Part shown: piece after piece, positions 44,185 through 52,522 of the stretch | Layout: each line of letters opens with the position of its first letter | How positions within the stretch are numbered: position 1 is the first letter of the stretch | NCBI RefSeq assembly: GCF_028475105.1 | Contig: NZ_CP116936.1 | Span: forward strand, 6,695,501 to 6,759,500 | Origin: Micromonospora sp. LH3U1 | GTDB lineage: Bacteria; Actinomycetota; Actinomycetes; Mycobacteriales; Micromonosporaceae | Direction: 5' to 3' | DNA length: 64,000 bases | The notes under the pieces: generated by a model | Told to the model about the DNA's origin: nothing | What the model saw: the letters and a program-made list of their open reading frames with translations, nothing else | Databases searched by the model: none | Position numbers and translations under genes: made by a program

Positions 44185-44549
44185 CGGTCACGCGTCCGGG
44201 TCATGGTGACGGCCACGTCGGTGAAGGTGTGCGGCACCGGAGCCTCCGGCTTGTGCACGGTGATCGTGGCAGCGCCGACCCGCTCGTCGGCCAGGCAGAC
44301 CGCGAGGAGTCGGTCCGCGAGGGTCTCGATCAGGTTGACCGGCTCACCGGTCACCACCGCGACCAGGCGTTCGGCCAGCTCCCCGTAGTGGACGGTGTCG
44401 GTGACGTCGTCGCTGGCGGCGGCCGGGGCCAGGTCCACCTCGAGGACGGCGTCGACCACGAAGTCCTGCCCCTGCGCCCGTTCGAAGTCGTACACCCCGT
44501 GCCGACCGCGGGCCCGCAGGCCGGTCAGTTGGATCCGGTCGGTCGTCAT
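44181..44549 (-). CDS. folB: Dihydroneopterin aldolase
   Basis: Cleaves dihydroneopterin to 6-hydroxymethyl-dihydropterin. 122 aa with 'DRIQLTGLRARGRHGVYDFE', 'VVDAVLEVDLAPAAASDDVT', 'DTVHYGELAERLVAVVTGEP' and the C-terminal 'TITVHKPEAPVPHTFTDVAV'. Four-base overlaps on both sides couple it to folP and folK. Confidence 0.95.
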   Translation of the reverse strand: MTTDRIQLTGLRARGRHGVYDFERAQGQDFVVDAVLEVDLAPAAASDDVTDTVHYGELAERLVAVVTGEPVNLIETLADRLLAVCLADERVGAATITVHKPEAPVPHTFTDVAVTMTRTRDR

Positions 44550-45472
44550 CGCTGCACCTTCTGCTCGTGATCGTCGGTCGCAGCCTGCTCGTGATCGTCG
44601 GTCGCAGCGGCGTGGCGCGGGCTGCCGGTCGCGGGGGCCAGGCGCGGGCTGCCGGTCGCGGCCCAGACGGCGAGCGCGTCGGCGGTGGCCCGCACGTCGT
44701 GCACGCGTACGCCCCAGGCGCCGGCGGCGACCGCCAGCACGCTGGTGGCCACGGTGGCCGCCTCCCGCTGGGCGGTCGGTCGCGGGGTGCCGTCGGGGGC
44801 GGCGAGCAACCCGCCGAGGTACGACTTGCGGCTGGCCCCGAAGAGCAGCGGACAGCCGAGGTCCAGCAGCTCCGGCAGGCGGGCGCTGAGCTCCCAGTTG
44901 TGCGCGGCCGTCTTGGCGAAGCCGAGGCCGGGGTCGACGATGAGGCGGTCGGCGGCCACCCCGGCGGCCAGCGCCGCGTCGATCCGTTGGGCCAACTCGG
45001 CTCGGACGTCGGCCACCACGTCGGTGTAGTTGGCCAGCTCGCGCATCTCCCGCGAGTGGCCACGCCAGTGCATCAGCACCCAGGGGCAGTGCGCGTCGCG
45101 CACCACGCGGGCCATGTCCGGATCGGCCAGCCCGCCGGAGACGTCGTTGACCACCGCCGCTCCAGCGGCCAGGGCGGCCTCCGCCACCCGTGCACGGCTG
45201 GTGTCGATGCTGACCGCGACACCAGCGGCCGTCAGCTCACGGATGACCGGCAACACGCGGTCGGCCTCGGTCGCGGCGTCGATCCGCTCAGCGCCGGGAC
45301 GGGTCGACTCGCCGCCGATGTCGACCAGGTGGGCTCCGGCGTCGCGCAGACGGACGCCATGTCCGACGGCCGCGTCGAGGTCGGCGTACCGTCCGCCGTC
45401 GGAGAAGGAGTCCGGTGTGACGTTGAGGACGCCCATCACCACCGGGCCCGAGGCCCGCACCAGATCGGTCAC
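44546..45472 (-). CDS. folP: Dihydropteroate synthase with a repetitive C-terminal tail
   Basis: Condenses the pterin with p-aminobenzoate; the sulfonamide target. 308 aa from the GTG at 45472. TIM-barrel motifs 'VMGVLNVTPDSFSDGGRYAD', 'DIGGESTRPGAERIDAATEA', 'DPGLGFAKTAAHNWELSARL', 'LFGASRKSYLGGLLA' and 'GVRVHDVRATADALAVWAAT' are complete. After residue 275 the tail is two short tandem repeats (ATGSPR.. and ATDDHEQ..), unlike other DHPS proteins. A -10 box TACCGT precedes the GTG by six bases. Confidence 0.96.
   Translation of the reverse strand: MTDLVRASGPVVMGVLNVTPDSFSDGGRYADLDAAVGHGVRLRDAGAHLVDIGGESTRPGAERIDAATEADRVLPVIRELTAAGVAVSIDTSRARVAEAALAAGAAVVNDVSGGLADPDMARVVRDAHCPWVLMHWRGHSREMRELANYTDVVADVRAELAQRIDAALAAGVAADRLIVDPGLGFAKTAAHNWELSARLPELLDLGCPLLFGASRKSYLGGLLAAPDGTPRPTAQREAATVATSVLAVAAGAWGVRVHDVRATADALAVWAATGSPRLAPATGSPRHAAATDDHEQAATDDHEQKVQR
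44561..44661 (-). repeat. Two short tandem repeats in the 3' end of folP
   Basis: A 23-base unit starting CTGCTCGTGATCGTCGG occurs at 44561 and 44585 (period 24). A 21-base unit starting GGCGCGGGCTGCCGGTC occurs at 44614 and 44641 (period 27). Both keep frame, so copy-number changes only alter the tail length. Confidence 0.8.
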
Positions 45473-45827
45473 GACTAGACGGTACCGGTCGCGGCAGCGG
45501 TGCCCACCGACCCGGGTAGGCCACGCATCACCACCCCTGACGTGCCGATTAGAACAGGTGTACGATCGGTCATTCAGGCAGCAACGGGCAGCCCCTTCAC
45601 GGCTTGTAGCAATCCGGGGCGGCCCGTACGCTTTGGAATTGGCCAGCATCGACATGGCGAAGCTTGGAGGGAGGGCCGAAGCGGGGAAAATCCGCCCAAA
45701 CCTCGCCACGCTCCGTGGTGAGTAACGAACGCAGGGTCAAAAACGCTGCGCTCTGTGGAGCAATTTCTCGCCAGGCTTGCCTATTGCACCGCCGCGGCAC
45801 CGCCGGCCGCGCTATGGGGAGGTTCCA
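45473..45827. other. 355-bp divergent non-coding region, folP to secretion-like locus
   Basis: Holds the folP -10 box (45479-45484, TACCGT on the minus strand, six bases before the GTG) and must hold the promoter of the rightward operon starting at 45828. Composition falls below the flanking genes, with runs such as GGTCAAAAACG near 45735. No gene, tRNA or attachment-like repeat was seen. Confidence 0.5.
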
Positions 45828-46142
45828 GTGATCGCCTTCGAGCTCATGGAGACGGCGTCGTCCGGCGTCACCCACGCGCTCTCCACTCTGGCGTCGGCTC
45901 CGCTCGCAGAGCCGGCACCGAAGGGGATCGACACCAACAGTGTCGTCACCTTCTTCGCCAGCAAGATCGCGCCGATCCTGCTCGCCGTCCTGGGCGTCAT
46001 CTTCATCGGCCGTGCCAGCCGCGGTGAGATCTCCAAGGTGCTGACCAGCTCTGCGATCGCCATCGTCGGGCTGGCCTTCATCGCCGGCGCGGCAACACTC
46101 TTCTTCGTCGGCGATTACCTGATCGACCTGATCTTCGAATAG
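45828..46142 (+). CDS. Small two-helix membrane protein, VirB2/pilin-like
   Basis: 104 aa from the GTG at 45828, with GGGGAGG five bases upstream. A polar N-terminal 35 residues is followed by two hydrophobic helices ('FFASKIAPILLAVLGVIFIG' and 'SSAIAIVGLAFIAGAATLFF') joined by a short basic loop 'RASRGEISK'. This is the topology of VirB2/TrbC-type T4SS pilins, and the gene is directly followed by VirB3- and VirB4-like genes. The pilin assignment is inference from topology and position; sequence similarity is not recognisable. Confidence 0.75.
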   Translation: MIAFELMETASSGVTHALSTLASAPLAEPAPKGIDTNSVVTFFASKIAPILLAVLGVIFIGRASRGEISKVLTSSAIAIVGLAFIAGAATLFFVGDYLIDLIFE

Positions 46143-46155
46143 GCGCGTTCACCAC

Positions 46156-46518
46156 ATGCGGCTGCGCACCGACGACGACATCTACCGGGCCCGCCTGGTC
46201 TACCTCGGGCCGCCCGGTTACACCCTTCCGGTCCACCTGCCCTACGCCCAGTACGGGCTGTTCATGCTGCTGGTCCCCCTCTACATGTTCATCCACTGGC
46301 TGTTCACGTTGACGGTCGAGCTCTTCCCGGCCTGGGAGATCGCGCTCGCCATCGTGACCACGTCGTTCATCTTCCGGCACGTCGACCCCGATCGGCCGGC
46401 GCGGGTGGTCATCCGCACCGCGCTGACCGACTGGCGACGCACCCGGGAGCCGGCGATCGAGCAGCGCGATCCGCGCCTGGTCGGCAGCCGGATCAGGATT
46501 CGGGAGGAGCTGGCATGA
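46156..46518 (+). CDS. VirB3/PrgI-like membrane protein
   Basis: 120 aa. Two adjacent helices ('YGLFMLLVPLYMFIHWLFTL' and 'FPAWEIALAIVTTSFIFRHV') form a hairpin, with a basic cytosolic C-terminus. Size, hairpin topology and position just before a VirB4-type ATPase fit VirB3/PrgI proteins, which anchor the ATPase at the membrane. Its stop overlaps the start of a 25-codon ORF (ATGA). Confidence 0.78.
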   Translation: MRLRTDDDIYRARLVYLGPPGYTLPVHLPYAQYGLFMLLVPLYMFIHWLFTLTVELFPAWEIALAIVTTSFIFRHVDPDRPARVVIRTALTDWRRTREPAIEQRDPRLVGSRIRIREELA

Positions 46519-46592
46519 CCGGGCGTACGCCGATCGGTCCGTCGCACGGAGCAGGCAAGAGTCTGCCGGCCGTCTCTGAGGCGGTGGCATGA
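46515..46592 (+). CDS. 25-codon ORF with a P-loop motif, coupled on both sides
   Basis: M-T-G-R-T-P-I then 'GPSHGAGKSLPAVSEAVA'. The ATG overlaps the VirB3-like stop (ATGA) and its own stop overlaps the VirB4-like ATG (ATGA), so it fills the gap exactly. 'GPSHGAGKS' fits the Walker A pattern GxxxxGKS, although 25 residues cannot form an ATPase. It may only couple translation of the ATPase to the gene before it, or be a microprotein. Confidence 0.5.
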   Translation: MTGRTPIGPSHGAGKSLPAVSEAVA

Positions 46593-49500
46593 GCCGCTCT
46601 TCCACGCCGGGTTCCCCGGCCGGCCGTCCGGCCGTACCGGCAGGTCACCGTGTGCACTCGTTCGACTACACCGAGGACGAGGACGAGGTGGCGCTCGATC
46701 CTGCGCTGGTGACCTCGCCCGGCCACGGTGCCGTCGGCGTGTTCCAGGCACCCCGGCCGATCCCCCGCCGGACGCCACCCGCCGAGCCCAGCGCGGTGTC
46801 GGCCGGCGAGAACGCCGACATCGACTCCCCGTTCCTGGACCTCTTCGGCGGGGCGCGGCCCGGCGCGACACGAGCCGTCACGGCCGGCCCGAGCACCCGG
46901 GAGCAGCCGGCGATCCCCCAGCAGCCGCCGTCCGTCGCCGGCCCGCCACCAACCCGCCCGGTTCCCGAGTTGGAACCACCGTGGACGCCCGCCGAGCAGC
47001 CCGCCAGCGGCGGCCGGCCGGCCGAGCCACGACACGGAGGGGGCCACCCGGCCAGCGAGTCCCGGGTGCCGCACCAGGCCGGCGACCGACGGCCGATGCT
47101 CCGTCCACCGGACGAGCCCGACCCGACCGCTGGCGGCGCGTCGGCAGCGGCCACCGGTCCCGCCAGCCGGCCAGCCAACACCGTGTCGGGCAGCCGCCCC
47201 ACGGCTACGCCCGCAGCCCGGCCGACGCCTCAAGGCAGCCAACCAACGGCCCTGGCAGAGCAGCCGGCCAGCACCGCGCCCGCGAATCGGCCGGCTCTGG
47301 AGCGCGCGGCGCGCCGCACCACTGACTCCGATCGGCCCAGGGGCCCCGGCACCGAGCCGACCGGGCGGGAAGTCGCCCCACCCCGACAGCGTGCCGCGAG
47401 CCGACCAGACCGACCGACCAAACCGACCCGGGTCCGCGCCCCGAAGATCAAATTTGGAGATCGGGACCCGTCGGTCGAGCTGGCCATCACCGAGATCGCC
47501 GGTCACCTGACCTTCACCCCCAACACCGTCACCGCCTGGTATTGGCTGCCCGAGGTCCGCTGGGCGTTCCGGCCGGACGCGGAACGCGAAGCGTTGTTGT
47601 CGGCGATCTCCGAGCAGTACGCCGGCTTGGCCGGCTTCCGGCTGCACCTGCGCCGCACCACCCGGCCGTTCCCCGCCGACGAGTGGGCGCGCACCATCGA
47701 CGCGCACACCCCCGCACCGCTCGCCGACGTGCCCGGCACCACCGGCTGGGCCGATCACCTGGTCGCCGCCCAGCGGCACCTGATGGCGGTCAACCACGCC
47801 GAGGGGCAGACCTACCTGGGCGTCACCTTCGCCCGCCGGTCCCTCGGTGACTCGCTCACCGAACGGTTGCTGCGCACCTTCGGCAGGGGCACCGCCGAGG
47901 GCGAACGCCGCAAGCTGGGCCGCACCGTGGAGCAGTTCGACGAGGTGCTCGGCGCCTTCGGCATGCGCGGCCGGCGGGTCACCGCACAGGAGCTGGAATG
48001 GCTGCTCTACCGCTCGGTGGCGCTGTGCATGTCGCCGCCGAGCACCCTCTCCCCCGTCACCGACGGGCGCTGGGAGCGCGGAGACCTGCTCGCCATGACC
48101 GAGCAGGTGGAGCGCTACCGCACCCCGTACGGCTCAACGGTCAAGCTGGTCAACCGGATGACCGGCGAGGAACGGCACGTGGCCGTGCTCGCGGTCGGCC
48201 GAATGGAGCCGCTGGAGATCCCGGAACGGCACGAGCCCTGGCTGCACTTCCACGAGCGGCTGCCCTGGCCGATGGAAATCTCCACCCGGGTCGACATCCT
48301 CGGCTCCGGTGACTCCTTCCGTAATCTCGAACACCGGCTGCGGATGATCCGCTCGCAGCAGCTCGACTACGCCGAGCACGGCATCGACGCGCCCCCGGAG
48401 CTGGAACGACTGGCCAAGCGCGCCCTGGTGATCGGCGACGAGATGACCACCGGTCTGCCGGTCGACTCGGCCCGCGCGCACGGCTGGCACCGGGTCGCAG
48501 TCGGCGGCCGGACCAGGGAGGAATGCCTGGAGCGGGCCCGCCGGCTCATCCAGCTCTACTCCCGGGAGCTGCGCATCTCGCTACAGCACCCGAAGAACCA
48601 GGACTGGCTGGCCCGCGAGTTCATCCCCGGCGAGCCGATCGCCAACACCGGCTACGTCCGCCGGATGCCGGTGCCGCTACTCGCCGCCGCTCTCCCCCAG
48701 GCCGCCTCGAACGTGGGCGACCGCCGGGGCGACCTGATCGGCCGTACCGCCGGCACCTGCCGCCGGCCGGTCTTCCTCGACCTGCACTTCCCCATGGAGG
48801 TCCGGGAACGCTCCGGACTCGCGGTCTTCGTTGCCGAACCGGGCGGTGGCAAGTCGACCCTGCTCGGCGCACTGGGCTACCTGGCCGCCCGCAGAGGTGT
48901 CCAGGTGACCCTGCTCGACCCGTCCGGGCCACTGGCCCGACTCTGCGCGATGCCCGAGCTGCGGCCGTACTCCCGGGTGTTGAACCTGACCGGCTCGGAG
49001 CACGGCACCCTGGCGCCCTACTCGCTCATCCCGACGCCGCTGCGCACCGAGTTCGGCGCCGGCGCCTCCGGTGACCGGGAGTTCGAGATCGCGGTCTCCA
49101 ATGCCCGGGCCGAGCGCCGGATGCTGGTCCAGGACATCTGCATGATGCTCGTTCCGCCGCAGGTGGCCCGGGAGGCGTCAACCGCCACCCTGTTCCGGCA
49201 CGCGGTCCGCCAGGTCCCCGCCGAGGAGACGTCCACCCTGGACGACGTGGTGAGCTGCCTTGGGCGGCTCGACGACGACGCCGGCAAGGAACTGGCCAAC
49301 CTCCTGCTGGACACCGCCGAGATGCCGCTGGCCATGCTCTTCTTCGGCCGGCCACCGGAGGGGCTGCTCGGCGCCGACGCCGCACTCACCGTGATCACCA
49401 TGGCCGGGCTGCGGTTGCCCGACCTCAAGATCGAACGCGAGTACTGGTCCGCCGAGGAAGCGCTGGCCCTGCCGATGCTGCACACCGCGCACCGGCTCGC

Positions 49501-50011
49501 CGTCCGCCGCTGCTACGGCGGCTCCATGTCGTCCCGCAAACTCGTCGGCCTGGACGAGGCGCACTTCATGGAGGGCTGGCGGTCCGGGCGTTCGTTCCTG
49601 GTCCGGCTCGCCCGCGACTCCCGCAAGTGGAACCTCGCCGCGCTGGTCGCCTCGCAGAACCCCCGCGACATCCTCGGCCTCGACGTGCAGAACCTCGTCT
49701 CCACCGTCTTCGTCGGCCGGATCGCCGAGGATGCAGAGATCGCCTCCGAAGCGCTGCGACTACTGCGGGTGCCGGTAAATGACGGCTACGAGGCCACCCT
49801 CGCCTCGCTCTCCGCCGCCGACACCAGTTCGTCCAACCGGCTCGGCTTCCGCGAGTTCGTGATGCGCGACGTCGACGGCCGGGTGCAGAAGGTCCGAGTC
49901 GACGTCTCGTACGTCGAAGGGCTGCTGGACTACCTCGACACGACGCCCGCCGCGATCGCCGCGGCGGCCGGCGTACTGCCGAGCATCCCCCTGCCGGATC
50001 TGGAGGCGTGA
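46589..50011 (+). CDS. VirB4/TraC-like secretion ATPase
   Basis: 1140 aa. Residues 1 to about 280 are Pro/Ala-rich and disordered; about 290-740 is the VirB4 N-terminal region; the C-terminal RecA/FtsK-like ATPase has Walker A 'AEPGGGKSTLLGALGYLAAR' (about 749) and Walker B 'LVGLDEAHFM' (about 989), then 'ALVASQNPRDILGLDVQNLV', a typical VirB4 block. It should power pilus biogenesis or substrate transfer at the inner membrane. ATG start coupled to the 25-codon ORF. The large disordered N-terminus is unusual for the family. Confidence 0.87.
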   Translation: MSRSSTPGSPAGRPAVPAGHRVHSFDYTEDEDEVALDPALVTSPGHGAVGVFQAPRPIPRRTPPAEPSAVSAGENADIDSPFLDLFGGARPGATRAVTAGPSTREQPAIPQQPPSVAGPPPTRPVPELEPPWTPAEQPASGGRPAEPRHGGGHPASESRVPHQAGDRRPMLRPPDEPDPTAGGASAAATGPASRPANTVSGSRPTATPAARPTPQGSQPTALAEQPASTAPANRPALERAARRTTDSDRPRGPGTEPTGREVAPPRQRAASRPDRPTKPTRVRAPKIKFGDRDPSVELAITEIAGHLTFTPNTVTAWYWLPEVRWAFRPDAEREALLSAISEQYAGLAGFRLHLRRTTRPFPADEWARTIDAHTPAPLADVPGTTGWADHLVAAQRHLMAVNHAEGQTYLGVTFARRSLGDSLTERLLRTFGRGTAEGERRKLGRTVEQFDEVLGAFGMRGRRVTAQELEWLLYRSVALCMSPPSTLSPVTDGRWERGDLLAMTEQVERYRTPYGSTVKLVNRMTGEERHVAVLAVGRMEPLEIPERHEPWLHFHERLPWPMEISTRVDILGSGDSFRNLEHRLRMIRSQQLDYAEHGIDAPPELERLAKRALVIGDEMTTGLPVDSARAHGWHRVAVGGRTREECLERARRLIQLYSRELRISLQHPKNQDWLAREFIPGEPIANTGYVRRMPVPLLAAALPQAASNVGDRRGDLIGRTAGTCRRPVFLDLHFPMEVRERSGLAVFVAEPGGGKSTLLGALGYLAARRGVQVTLLDPSGPLARLCAMPELRPYSRVLNLTGSEHGTLAPYSLIPTPLRTEFGAGASGDREFEIAVSNARAERRMLVQDICMMLVPPQVAREASTATLFRHAVRQVPAEETSTLDDVVSCLGRLDDDAGKELANLLLDTAEMPLAMLFFGRPPEGLLGADAALTVITMAGLRLPDLKIEREYWSAEEALALPMLHTAHRLAVRRCYGGSMSSRKLVGLDEAHFMEGWRSGRSFLVRLARDSRKWNLAALVASQNPRDILGLDVQNLVSTVFVGRIAEDAEIASEALRLLRVPVNDGYEATLASLSAADTSSSNRLGFREFVMRDVDGRVQKVRVDVSYVEGLLDYLDTTPAAIAAAAGVLPSIPLPDLEA

Positions 50012-50012
50012 C

Positions 50013-51968
50013 ATGGCGAGGGCCCGGGCAAGGATCACGTCGCTCCTGCTCGCCCTCGGCGTACTGGCCGGGGCAACCCTCTCCTGGCCGCTGATCGGTG
50101 CGGAAGCCGCAGCCGCCGCACCGCCCGCCGCCCAGGCCCGCGCCGACCTCTGCACGACCCCTGAGTGGCAGGCCGACTTCCGCGCCTGCGTGGGAAAGCT
50201 CAAGGAAGTCAGTGAGACCGAGGTGACCTGCCGCAACGCGCCGACTCCGGGTACACCGGATTCGGGACTCGCCGGCTGGTTCGCCGGCCGCCCAGACTCC
50301 GCCAAGGAGCTTGGGCCGAAAGGGCTCTACAGCGACTACGGCTACGCCGGCTACAGCTACCCCACATATGACATTCCGGGCGGCTGTGCGTCGTCGGTCC
50401 TGCATCCGGACTACAAGTTCACCACCACCGTGGCGAACGGGGAGTTCATGGTCGCCACCGCGATCGTGGGGGCCTCGAACGCGCTGCGGGAGCGGGCCTG
50501 GGACCCGAGCTCGATGTGGGGCTGGGCCGACCCGCTGGTCGAGCAGGCAACCAAGGCCGTGTATCAGAAGGTGTTCAGCGTCTTTGGCATCGTCACTCTG
50601 TGCGTGGTCGGGCTCTATCTGCTCTGGAGGTCCCGCCAGTCGGACATGAGCAACGCGATGACCACCGCGGGCTGGGCACTGCTGGTGATGGTCGCAGTCA
50701 CGGCACTGGCCGCATGGCCGGTCAAGTCGGCGAACATCGCAGACGGGACGCTGGTCACCACCTTGGGTGTGGTGCACGACGCCGTGGGTCCTGCAGCCCG
50801 GGACACCCCGCCGGACCAGTGCGACGATCCGAACCCCCAGGCATGTAAGGACAACCGCCCGCCTGCCGTTCGGGCCAGTGACACGGCCACCGAGGCGATG
50901 CTCTACCGGAACTGGCTCCGAGGTGTGCTCGGCTCGGCTGACAGCGAGACCGCCCGCAAGTACGGCCCGGCCCTCTACGACGCCAAGGCACTCTCGTGGG
51001 AGGAGGTCGAGAAGCTGCGCGCCAACCCGGCCACCCGGCCAGGCACGATCAAGGCCAAGCAGCAGCAGTGGGCGCGGGTTGCCGAGCAGATAAAGACCGA
51101 GGACCCGGAGGCGTACGAGTACCTCCAGGGTGTGCGAGACATGGACCGGGTGGGCGCCGGGTTCATCGCGGTGCTGGCGTCGGTGCTGTTCGCCATGTTC
51201 GACCTGACCGCGTCGCTGCTGGTCCTGCTGGGCTTCCTGATCTTCCGGTGGGCGGTGATCGCGGCACCCATCCTGGGCACCGTCGGACTGATGCGACCAG
51301 CCAGCGCCGGGCTGCGGCGGCTGGCCAATGCGGTCGTTGCCGCGGTGTTTAACATCGCGATCTTTGGCACCGGTGCCGCGATCTACCTGTTCGCAGTAGA
51401 TCTGATCATGAGCACACCCACCCTGGCAGGTTGGCTCCAGGTGGTGCTGGTCTGGCTCTGCGGGGTGGTCGGCTGGCTGCTGCTGCGGCCCTACCGCCGG
51501 ATCACCCAACTCGGTGGCAAGGACAGCAGCGAGGCCGTCGGCTCGGCCGGGTCCTGGCACCGTCGGTTCTTCCGTGACATGCGCGTCGCAGCGCGGCTGG
51601 ACGTGACGGAGCCGGGCGGCACGGTCGAGCCGGTGGGCGGACGTCGACGGTCACCCGACGCGGCGCAGACCCGGCTGCGCCCGGAGGCACGGCGGGAGGA
51701 TCCGGTCTCGGCGCCGACCCCTGCGGCCGAGGGCGGGCGTGCAAGTGCGGGGCGCCCCGACGGTAAGGAACGCTCCGACGAGGCACCGGCGGAGGAGACC
51801 AGAGGCCGGGGCCGCCCGGTCGCCCCCCAGCCTCGACGCCGGCAGCCGGCGACCTGGACCGAGCCGGACGTGCCGGCGGAGAACCCGTCATTCGTGGTCT
51901 ACCGACCCGGATCCACTGAGCGTGCACCGGATCGCACCGGACCTCGGGTGCGCTCCGAGGCGAGGTGA
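50013..51968 (+). CDS. VirB6/TrbL-like polytopic membrane protein
   Basis: 651 aa, ATG with GGAGG eight bases upstream. A signal peptide ('LLLALGVLAGATLSWPLIGA') is followed by a Cys-containing external segment to about residue 185, then helices ('VFGIVTLCVVGLYLLW', 'GWALLVMVAVTALAAWPVKS'), an external loop, and four more helices from about residue 380 ('GAGFIAVLASVLFAMFDLTA', 'LLVLLGFLIFRWAVIAAPIL'). The last 150 residues are charged and disordered. The architecture matches the channel subunit (VirB6/TrbL) of T4SS. A GTGA overlap links it to the next gene. Confidence 0.8.
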   Translation: MARARARITSLLLALGVLAGATLSWPLIGAEAAAAAPPAAQARADLCTTPEWQADFRACVGKLKEVSETEVTCRNAPTPGTPDSGLAGWFAGRPDSAKELGPKGLYSDYGYAGYSYPTYDIPGGCASSVLHPDYKFTTTVANGEFMVATAIVGASNALRERAWDPSSMWGWADPLVEQATKAVYQKVFSVFGIVTLCVVGLYLLWRSRQSDMSNAMTTAGWALLVMVAVTALAAWPVKSANIADGTLVTTLGVVHDAVGPAARDTPPDQCDDPNPQACKDNRPPAVRASDTATEAMLYRNWLRGVLGSADSETARKYGPALYDAKALSWEEVEKLRANPATRPGTIKAKQQQWARVAEQIKTEDPEAYEYLQGVRDMDRVGAGFIAVLASVLFAMFDLTASLLVLLGFLIFRWAVIAAPILGTVGLMRPASAGLRRLANAVVAAVFNIAIFGTGAAIYLFAVDLIMSTPTLAGWLQVVLVWLCGVVGWLLLRPYRRITQLGGKDSSEAVGSAGSWHRRFFRDMRVAARLDVTEPGGTVEPVGGRRRSPDAAQTRLRPEARREDPVSAPTPAAEGGRASAGRPDGKERSDEAPAEETRGRGRPVAPQPRRRQPATWTEPDVPAENPSFVVYRPGSTERAPDRTGPRVRSEAR

Positions 51969-52522
51969 CAGCGATGCGGCGGGCACTGGAGTTCCTCTTC
52001 AACCGGGCGTTGCGGTCCCGGCTGGGAGTGGCACTGGTGATCGCGGTGCTCGTCTTCGGCGTGATCGGGGCGGCCAGGCTGATTTCCGGTCCGATCAACC
52101 CGGCGGAAGGGTTGAGTAGCCGGCCGAACCAACCGATCACCACCGTCGACCCGACGGCTGGCGACGACGGCGTGCTCTCCACCGAGCCACCGCCGTCGCC
52201 GGTGACCCGGCCCGGTGCCCGCACACCCGAGCAGACCGCCGACCGGTTCACCGCCGCCTGGCTCGGCCGCCCAGGAATCACCGCCGAGCAGTGGCAGGAT
52301 GGCCTGCGGCCGCTCTCCACCCCGGCGTTGACCGAGAAGCTGGCTGGCGCCGACCCGGCGGGGGTTCCGGCAGCGGAAGCCGCCGGGCCGCCGGCGGTGC
52401 AGTCGCGCACCGAAACGTTCGTCGAGGTGTTGTTGCCCCTCGACACCGGTCGGCTCCGACTGGAACTTATCGCCACCAACGGCGGTTGGCTGGTCGACGT
52501 TTTGGACTGGGAGCGCTCATGA
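51965..52522 (+). CDS. VirB8/TcpC-like single-pass protein
   Basis: 185 aa, GTG start overlapping the preceding stop. One membrane helix ('LGVALVIAVLVFGVIGAARL'), a Pro/Thr-rich linker and a roughly 100-residue external domain ('FTAAWLGRPGITAEQWQDGL', 'LRLELIATNGGWLVDVLDWE') with the order of an NTF2-like VirB8/TcpC domain. This part would scaffold the channel across the wall. Assignment from topology and context. Confidence 0.75.
   Translation: MTAMRRALEFLFNRALRSRLGVALVIAVLVFGVIGAARLISGPINPAEGLSSRPNQPITTVDPTAGDDGVLSTEPPPSPVTRPGARTPEQTADRFTAAWLGRPGITAEQWQDGLRPLSTPALTEKLAGADPAGVPAAEAAGPPAVQSRTETFVEVLLPLDTGRLRLELIATNGGWLVDVLDWERS

Noticed and set aside
49566..51560. Leftward open frame of 664 codons across the VirB4/VirB6-like genes
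   Set aside because: It spans two well-supported rightward genes, and its composition is that of an antisense frame.
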